64,000 bases of DNA. Origin: Betaproteobacteria bacterium. Its GTDB lineage: Bacteria; Pseudomonadota; Gammaproteobacteria; Burkholderiales; Rhodocyclaceae. Both the position numbers and the translations under genes were made by a program. The stretch is taken from contig JADJBM010000032.1 in NCBI GenBank assembly GCA_016703785.1, forward strand, positions 186,001 to 250,000. The letters run 5' to 3'. Every line of letters begins with the position of its first letter. Within the stretch, counting starts at the first letter, position 1. Shown here piece after piece: positions 59,117 through 64,000 of the stretch. The notes under the pieces are model-generated. The model worked only from the letters and a program-made list of their open reading frames with translations, ran no database searches and was not told where the DNA came from.

Positions 59117-59539
59117 TCAGCGGGTAAAGAGGGCCTGCCACCAGCGGCGGCGGCCCTCCGGCAGGGGCCCGGCGCGCTGCTGCTCGATCGGCGGCACGCG
59201 GCTCATGACCCAGCCGGGGGGCGGGGGGTTCTTGCTGAAGCCGCAGGAGACGCCGAGGTTGTTGGGGTCGTAGATTTTCACCATGCACGGCTTCTCGATG
59301 TCGTCGGCGTAGACGATGCCGCAGTAGTCGTGATGGTGCTCCTTGTGCAGCAGCGCATCGGTTTCCGCGATGAAGCGCTCGATCTCGGCCGCCGTGGCCG
59401 GCGCCGTGGGCGGCGGCTCGCCGACGGCGTAGAGATACCAGCCGGCGTTGCGATCGATGCGCGCCCAGAAGTCGCTGAGCTGCTGCCAGGAGAGCAGGCT
59501 CCACAGGCGGCCGGAATAGAGTTGCTCGAACGTGTTCAC
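59117..59539 (-). CDS. Hypothetical protein coupled to the Dyp peroxidase
   Basis: 140-residue protein I do not recognise. Features: NTFEQLYSGRLWSLLSWQQLSDFWARIDRNAGWYLYAVGEPPP at the start, then a helix with ETDALLHKEHHHDYCGIVYADD, and VKIYDPNNLGVSCGFSKNPPPPGWVMS, with Cys and a cluster of His that could bind metal. No signal peptide. GTG 59539 overlaps the peroxidase stop (GTGA), so the two are translationally coupled. Conserved wording in the middle looks like an ancient family rather than a spurious ORF. Confidence 0.8.
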   Translation of the reverse strand: MNTFEQLYSGRLWSLLSWQQLSDFWARIDRNAGWYLYAVGEPPPTAPATAAEIERFIAETDALLHKEHHHDYCGIVYADDIEKPCMVKIYDPNNLGVSCGFSKNPPPPGWVMSRVPPIEQQRAGPLPEGRRRWWQALFTR

Positions 59540-60423
59540 AAGCCGCAGGCGGACAGATCGAGGCGGCCCGCCTTGAGGGGTGGGCACCAGTAGTAGCCGC
59601 CGCTGACGGGCCGCGAGAAGGTGAACAGCGCATCGCTGATGCCGTCCTCGAGGCCGGCCATGCGCCGCAGCACGCGCTCGTAGCGGTCGAGGTCGGCGCC
59701 GAAGGCGACGAACACCAGGCCGCGCTCCCGCGCGCCGGCCCAGGGCATGGAACGGCGCAGCATGAAGGCTTCCGGTTCGAAGCTCTCCTGGGCGGCACGC
59801 TTGACGTGCGCGGATTCCGGCGCCTCGTCGAACTCCTCGTTGTCTTCGCGGCGTCGGCCGATGATGTCGTCCTGCTCCGCAGGCGAGTGGGCGCGGAAGT
59901 GCTCGAGATCGTGCGCCCAGCGCTGCACGGCGACGTAGCTGGAGCCGGCCATGCCGGTGCCGGATGCGACGAGCGCTGCGGCGACGGCCTCGTCGTCCTG
60001 AGGATTCTCCGTGCCGTCCTCGTAGCCGGTGAGATCACGGCCGCCGGCATAGACGAACACGTCGGTGCCCTCCTCCAGAACGAAGGCATCGCCGAGCAGG
60101 GCTTTGACGCTTTCGCAGCGGTCGAATACTTCGCCGCGCGCCTCGCCGCGCAGGAATATCCACAGTGCGGCCTGCGTGGAGGGCACGCTGCACCCCGGGC
60201 CGGAGAGGGCGGGGAAGGGCCGCAGTCCGGGCAATGCGGCGCCGATCGTCTTGATCAGCGGATCACCCAGACCGACTATGCCCCAGGCTGGATCGAAGCT
60301 CTCGCGCAGGCGGACGAGCGCCGGTCGTGGATCGGATTCCAGCGCCATGCGAAAGACCAGCGACAGGCCGCAGGGCGGCACCGGGGCCAGGATGTCGGGC
60401 TGCACCGGAAGTTTGGTCGTCAT
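59536..60423 (-). CDS. Dye-decolorizing (Dyp-type) haem peroxidase
   Basis: 295-residue haem peroxidase. The distal GxxDG motif is GYEDGTENP (Asp acting in H2O2 cleavage); proximal His in ESAHVKRAAQ; distal Arg in EAFMLRRSMPW; MAGSSYVAVQRWAHDLEHF and ERGLVFVAFGADLDRYERVLRRM are family blocks. No signal peptide, so cytosolic or cargo-like; no encapsulin gene is beside it. ATG 60423 is 11 bases after the ilvD stop and has GGTGGGG upstream. Coupled downstream to an unknown 140-residue protein. Confidence 0.93.
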   Translation of the reverse strand: MTTKLPVQPDILAPVPPCGLSLVFRMALESDPRPALVRLRESFDPAWGIVGLGDPLIKTIGAALPGLRPFPALSGPGCSVPSTQAALWIFLRGEARGEVFDRCESVKALLGDAFVLEEGTDVFVYAGGRDLTGYEDGTENPQDDEAVAAALVASGTGMAGSSYVAVQRWAHDLEHFRAHSPAEQDDIIGRRREDNEEFDEAPESAHVKRAAQESFEPEAFMLRRSMPWAGARERGLVFVAFGADLDRYERVLRRMAGLEDGISDALFTFSRPVSGGYYWCPPLKAGRLDLSACGL

Positions 60424-60434
60424 GACCCCACCCA

Positions 60435-62288
60435 TCAATCGCGCTTGAGTTGCGTCACGTCGCGCACCGCGCCGTTGGCGGCGGACGTCGTCAGTGCGGC
60501 GTAGGCTAGCAGGGCGACGGACACAGTGCGCTGGCGATTGGTCGGCTTCCAGGCCTGCTTGCCTTTCGCTTCCATTTTCTTTCGCCGTGCCGTGAGGACT
60601 GACTCTTGCACGGCGAGGTGGATGCGCCGGTTGGGGATGTCGATCTCGATGGTGTCGCCTTCTTCGACCAAACCAATGGCGCCGCCTTGCGCCGCCTCGG
60701 GCGAGGCATGGCCGATGGACAGGCCCGAGGTGCCGCCGGAGAAGCGGCCGTCGGTGAGCAGCGCGCAGACCTTGCCGAGGTCCTTGGACTTGATGTACGA
60801 GGTCGGGTAGAGCATCTCCTGCATGCCGGGGCCGCCCTTCGGCCCTTCGTAGATCACGACGACGACATCGCCGGCGACGATCTGGTCGGCGAGAATTTTC
60901 TCCACCGCTTCCTCCTGGCTCTCGCAGACGCGGGCGCGGCCGGTGAATTTGAGGATGCTGTCGTCGACGCCGGCGGTCTTGACGATACAACCCTCGAGGG
61001 CGATGTTGCCGTAGAGCACGGCCAGCCCGCCGTCCCTGCTGTAGGCGTTGTCGACCGAGCGGATGCAGCCGTCCTTGCGGTCGGTGTCCGCCTTCGGGTA
61101 GCGGCGCTCCTGCGAGAAAGCGGTCTGCGAGGGCACGCCGCCGGGGGCGGCGCGGAAGAATTCGCTGACTTTCGGATCGGTCGTCGTCACCAGGTCCCAA
61201 TGGCCGAGCGCATCGGCCAGGGTCTTGCTGTGCACCGTCGGCACGCCGCTGTTGATCAGGCCGCCGCGATCCAGTTCGGCGAGGATGCCCATCACGCCGC
61301 CGGCGCGGTGCACGTCCTCCATGTGGTACTGCTGCGTCGCCGGCGCCACCTTGCAGATGCAGGGCGTGCCGCGCGAGATGCGGTCGATGTCCTGCATGGT
61401 GAAGTCGACGCCGCCCTCGCGCGCGATGGCGAGCAGGTGCAGCACGGTGTTGGTCGAGCCGCCCATGGCCACGTCCAGGCGCATGGCGTTCTCGAAGGCG
61501 GCGAAGGAGGCGATCGAACGCGGCAGCGCGGAGGCGTCGTCGCGCTCGTACCAGGCGCGCGCCTGGGCGACGATGAGCCGGCCCGCCTCGAGGAACAGGC
61601 GCTTGCGGTCGGCGTGGGTGGCGAGCACCGAGCCGTTGCCGGGCAGGGCCAGGCCGAGCGCCTCGGCCAGGCAGTTCATCGAGTTGGCGGTGAACATGCC
61701 CGAGCACGAACCGCAGGTCGGGCAGGCGGAGCGCTCCATGTCGGTGACTTCGGCATCCGTGTTCTTGCTGTCGCCGGCCTCGATCATGGCGTCGATGAGG
61801 TCCACCATGCGGTACTCGCCGTGCCACTTCACCTTGCCGGCCTCCATCGGCCCGCCGGAGACGAACACCGCGGGGATGTTGAGGCGCATCGCCGCCATCA
61901 GCATGCCGGGGGTGATCTTGTCGCAATTGGAGATGCACACCATGGCGTCGGCGGTGTGCGCGTTGCACATGTACTCGACCGAGTCGGCAATCAACTCGCG
62001 CGAGGGCAGCGAATACAGCATGCCGCCGTGGCCCATGGCGATGCCGTCGTCGACGGCGATGGTGTTGAATTCCTTGGCGACGCCGCCGGCCGCCTCGATC
62101 TCGCGCGCCACCAGCTGGCCGAGGTCCTTGAGGTGCACGTGGCCGGGCACGAACTGGGTGAAGGAATTCACCACGGCGATGATCGGCTTGCCGAAGTCGC
62201 CGTCCTTCATGCCGGTGGCGCGCCACAGGGCGCGCGCGCCGGCCATGTTGCGGCCGTGGGTGGAGGTGCGGGAACGGTATGCGGGCAT
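60435..62288 (-). CDS. ilvD: Dihydroxy-acid dehydratase
   Basis: 617-residue enzyme of branched-chain amino-acid synthesis, dehydrating dihydroxyisovalerate and dihydroxy-methylvalerate. E. coli-type length and N-terminus (MPAYRSRTSTHGRNMAGARALW). Fe-S ligands in SNCDKITPG (Cys122; Lys124 probably carbamylated and Mg-binding) and the loop CPTCGSCSGMFTANSMN (189-195). DGRFSGGTSGLSIGHASPEA is the C-terminal catalytic region. GGAG lies 7 bases before ATG 62288. The likely long-type [4Fe-4S] enzyme is oxygen-sensitive. Confidence 0.97.
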   Translation of the reverse strand: MPAYRSRTSTHGRNMAGARALWRATGMKDGDFGKPIIAVVNSFTQFVPGHVHLKDLGQLVAREIEAAGGVAKEFNTIAVDDGIAMGHGGMLYSLPSRELIADSVEYMCNAHTADAMVCISNCDKITPGMLMAAMRLNIPAVFVSGGPMEAGKVKWHGEYRMVDLIDAMIEAGDSKNTDAEVTDMERSACPTCGSCSGMFTANSMNCLAEALGLALPGNGSVLATHADRKRLFLEAGRLIVAQARAWYERDDASALPRSIASFAAFENAMRLDVAMGGSTNTVLHLLAIAREGGVDFTMQDIDRISRGTPCICKVAPATQQYHMEDVHRAGGVMGILAELDRGGLINSGVPTVHSKTLADALGHWDLVTTTDPKVSEFFRAAPGGVPSQTAFSQERRYPKADTDRKDGCIRSVDNAYSRDGGLAVLYGNIALEGCIVKTAGVDDSILKFTGRARVCESQEEAVEKILADQIVAGDVVVVIYEGPKGGPGMQEMLYPTSYIKSKDLGKVCALLTDGRFSGGTSGLSIGHASPEAAQGGAIGLVEEGDTIEIDIPNRRIHLAVQESVLTARRKKMEAKGKQAWKPTNRQRTVSVALLAYAALTTSAANGAVRDVTQLKRD

Positions 62289-62517
62289 GGCGGAACTCCG
62301 GGATCGACGTATGGCTAAGGCTGCTATTGTAGCGCCCCGGCCCGGGCGCACCGTGGCATGGCCCCGGAGATGGCAGGGGTATTGCAACACCCCATCCCGC
62401 CCACTTCATCTCTCTCTTGAAGGGAGAGCGGACCACTTCTCCCCTCCCCCCTCGCGGGGGAGGGGCAGGGGGAGAGGGGGAACTGCGTCTATGCAACCAA
62501 CAGGAAGTCCGGATGAA
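62289..62517. other. Intergenic region with pyrimidine/purine palindromes
   Basis: 229 bases with no gene. CCCCTCCCCC (62441-62450) pairs with GGGGGAGGGG (62456-62465); just upstream TCTCTCTTGAAGGGAGAG forms another hairpin. Long C-T and G-A runs resemble part of the aroE-mtgA gap. A TACAAT (minus strand, 62331-62326) could be an ilvD -10 without a clear -35. Confidence 0.55.
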
Positions 62518-62700
62518 TCACAGTTTGCGGGTTTTCGGTCTGGCCGCACGGCGGCCTTCGGCTTTTGCCAGGATGTAGCTGAAAACCTCGTCGGCGTCAT
62601 AAACCAGGCCGTACCGGGACACTTCCTGTTCGGCTTTCAGGGCCGAGTCGACAAAGGCTTTCCGTTTTTCCGGTGGTTTGAGGCTGTTCGTGCTGGCCAT
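62518..62700 (-). CDS. Small orphan protein
   Basis: 60-residue basic protein (MASTNSLKPPEKRKAFVD; YGLVYDADEVFSYILAKAEG; ending ARPKTRKL). GGAG lies 6 bases before ATG 62700. Size, charge and the central helix recall stand-alone antitoxin or DNA-binding proteins, but no toxin gene is adjacent and I cannot assign a family. It lies divergent from lgt across 76 bases. Confidence 0.6.
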   Translation of the reverse strand: MASTNSLKPPEKRKAFVDSALKAEQEVSRYGLVYDADEVFSYILAKAEGRRAARPKTRKL

Positions 62701-62776
62701 GGCGGCTCCGGGCGGGTGACAATGCAAAAGTACCGCCGCGGCCGCACTACGTCAATTTCCCCTTATCATCCCCATC

Positions 62777-63571
62777 ATGCTGACCTACCCCCACATCGAT
62801 CCCATCGCCTTTTCCCTCGGCCCGCTCTCGGTGCGCTGGTACGGGCTGATGTACCTGGCCGGCTTCGTCGCCTTCGTGGTACTCGGCCGCCGGCGCATCT
62901 CACAGCGGCCCGACCTCAACTGGACGGCGAAGGACATCGACGACCTGCTCTTCTACGGCGTGATCGGCGTGGTGATCGGCGGGCGGCTGGGTCAGGTGCT
63001 GTTCTACGAGCCGGGCCACTATCTGGCGCATCCGCTGGAGATCTTTGCCGTCTGGAAGGGCGGCATGGCCTTTCACGGCGGTTTCCTCGGCGTGCTGGCG
63101 GCCATGATGCTGTACGCGCGCAAGCGCGGCCTGACCTGGCTGGCGGTGATGGACTTCATCGCGCCGCTGGTGCCGCCGGGGCTGGGCTTTGGCCGCATCG
63201 GCAATTTCATCAACGGCGAGCTGTGGGGGCGCGCCGCCGATCCGTCGCTGCCCTGGGCGATGGTGTTCCCTCATGTCGACAGCGTGGCGCGCCATCCCTC
63301 GCAGTTGTATCAGGCGTTTCTGGAAGGGATCGTGCTGTTCGGCGTGCTGTGGTGGTTCTCGGCGAAGCCGCGCGCGACCGGCGCGGTGTCAGGGCTGTTC
63401 CTCATCGGCTACGGCGTGGTGCGCTTCGTCGCCGAATTTTTCCGCGAGCCGGACGCCGGCATCTTCGGGCTGAGTTACACGGTGAGCATGGGCCAGTGGC
63501 TCAGCCTGCCGATGATCGCCGCCGGCGTGGCGATGATGCTCTGGGCGAATCGCGCCAGACAAACGCGCTAG
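62777..63571 (+). CDS. lgt: Prolipoprotein diacylglyceryl transferase
   Basis: 264-residue inner-membrane enzyme attaching diacylglycerol to the lipobox Cys of lipoprotein precursors. Seven helices, with the signature GFGRIGNFINGELWGR (about 136-151) holding the essential Arg, plus VRWYGLMYLAGF and GGRLGQVLFYEPGHYLAHPLEIFAVWKGGMAFHGGFLG. ATG 62777. Its last bases share a CTAG with the convergent hydrogenase gene. Confidence 0.96.
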   Translation: MLTYPHIDPIAFSLGPLSVRWYGLMYLAGFVAFVVLGRRRISQRPDLNWTAKDIDDLLFYGVIGVVIGGRLGQVLFYEPGHYLAHPLEIFAVWKGGMAFHGGFLGVLAAMMLYARKRGLTWLAVMDFIAPLVPPGLGFGRIGNFINGELWGRAADPSLPWAMVFPHVDSVARHPSQLYQAFLEGIVLFGVLWWFSAKPRATGAVSGLFLIGYGVVRFVAEFFREPDAGIFGLSYTVSMGQWLSLPMIAAGVAMMLWANRARQTR

Positions 63572-64000
63572 ATAGTCTTCACCTCGAAGGTTTCGCCTTC
63601 CTCGTCGGTCAGGTGCACCGCGCAGGCGATGCACGGGTCGAAGCTGTGGATGGTGCGCAGCACTTCGATCGGCTGCTGCGGGTCGTGCAGCGCGTGGCCC
63701 TTCAGCGCCGCCTCGTAGGCGCCGGCCTGGCCGTCCGGATCGCGCGGGCCGGCATTCCAGGTGCTCGGTACGACGCACTGGTAGTTGGCGATTTTCTCGT
63801 CCTCGATGACCACCCAGTGGGCGAGGCCGCCGCGCGGCGCTTCCATGAAGCCGACGCCTCGGCTGGACTTCGGCCAAGTGGAGGGCTCCCATTTCTCCTC
63901 GTTGAAGGTGCGCACGTCGCCGGCCTTGATGTTGGCGACGAGCTGGTCGTACCAGCCCTGCATGGCGTCGGCCAGCAGCTTGGTTTCCAGCGTGCGCGCC
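63568..64000 (-). CDS. NiFe hydrogenase large subunit (C-terminal part, truncated by window edge)
   Basis: C-terminal 144 residues visible; the frame is open to the window edge, so the start lies beyond 64000. The RGVGFMEAPRGGLAHWVVIEDEKIANYQCVVPSTWNAGPRD region and the Ni-ligand motif DPCIACAVH identify a membrane-bound uptake-type hydrogenase (HyaB/HupL/HoxG family). After the His comes a 14-residue tail (LTDEEGETFEVKTI), the peptide removed by the maturation endopeptidase. Other hydrogenase genes would be further right. Confidence 0.93.
   Translation of the reverse strand, partial: ARTLETKLLADAMQGWYDQLVANIKAGDVRTFNEEKWEPSTWPKSSRGVGFMEAPRGGLAHWVVIEDEKIANYQCVVPSTWNAGPRDPDGQAGAYEAALKGHALHDPQQPIEVLRTIHSFDPCIACAVHLTDEEGETFEVKTI

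Noticed and set aside
60606..62318. 570-codon plus-strand frame opposite ilvD
   Set aside because: Composition dominated by Ala/Gly/His/Val without motifs; ilvD is unmistakable on the other strand.
60424..62496. Apparent 986-residue fusion ending in the Dyp peroxidase
   Set aside because: The part upstream of 60423 is an out-of-frame reading of ilvD; the peroxidase has its own ATG and ribosome site.
1..64000. CRISPR arrays, insertion sequences, integrases, prophage genes
   Set aside because: No regularly spaced repeats, transposase or integrase motifs, or phage structural genes were seen on reading both strands.

Overview
The window is one stretch of a high-GC (roughly mid-60s percent by eye) Gram-negative chromosome. 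Gene content and order point to a betaproteobacterium, most likely Rhodocyclales-like. The pointers are a multi-CheW/HPt type IV pilus chemotaxis cluster next to yqgE-ruvX-pyrRBX and pilTU, a zinc-ribbon MscL, a double-domain c5-type cytochrome beside rep and a tRNA-Arg, an NsrR/NnrS nitric-oxide module, a Dyp peroxidase and a NiFe hydrogenase. The taxonomic call is inference; no 16S gene is present.

Layout. 1-14.8 kb: end of rep, a diheme cytochrome, tRNA-Arg(CCG), mscL, an AsmA-family gene, a CobB sirtuin, uppP with a Ycf46-like AAA+ ATPase, a YqiA esterase, an abnormal G/C homopolymer tract, a methyltransferase, an RNB exoribonuclease, TonB, aroE and mtgA. 14.9-19.8 kb: mgtE, a GNAT acetyltransferase, hemL-thiE-thiD and a rubredoxin. 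20.1-29.2 kb: pilG-pilH-pilI-pilJ-pilL(chpA), the twitching-motility chemosensory system. 29.3-33.1 kb: yqgE-ruvX-pyrR-pyrB-pyrX, where pyrX has lost its metal ligands. 33.1-37.8 kb: yggS-proC-yggT-yggU facing the retraction ATPases pilT-pilU. 37.8-42.6 kb: an RlmL-type methyltransferase, hemJ, an NAD(P)-binding epimerase-like protein, a ferredoxin-reductase fusion and an HDOD signalling protein. 42.6-44.8 kb: an NO-response island (nnrS, DUF2249, DUF59) divergent from nsrR, with two good NsrR-like operators. 44.8-50.3 kb: livKHMGF branched-chain amino-acid ABC transporter and a small cytochrome c. 50.3-52.4 kb: a YyaL/DUF255 thioredoxin-like protein. 52.4-59.0 kb: an operon of four exported proteins I cannot assign to a known system. 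59.1-62.3 kb: ilvD-Dyp peroxidase-unknown gene. 62.5-64 kb: a small orphan protein, lgt, and the 3' end of a NiFe hydrogenase large subunit.

The best candidate for an undescribed system is 52452-58951. It encodes a predicted outer-membrane beta-barrel, an SnoaL/NTF2-like exported protein, an 804-residue protein with 32 cysteines, and a 456-residue beta-sandwich-like protein. The last two end in a proline-rich tail plus the same four-cysteine module (C-x11-C-x8-C-x13-C), and share a 47-bp identical DNA segment there.

The window also carries dispersed repeats. A 26-bp element occurs three times at gene boundaries (40371, 42582, 59034). A roughly 72-bp double-hairpin element occurs twice (39378, 47405), each time one base upstream of a start codon, with compensatory changes in one stem. 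The 9151-9300 G/C tract is probably a sequencing or assembly artefact. No CRISPR array, rRNA, insertion sequence or prophage gene was found. No gene-free stretch exceeds 300 bases; the longest is 13815-14091.
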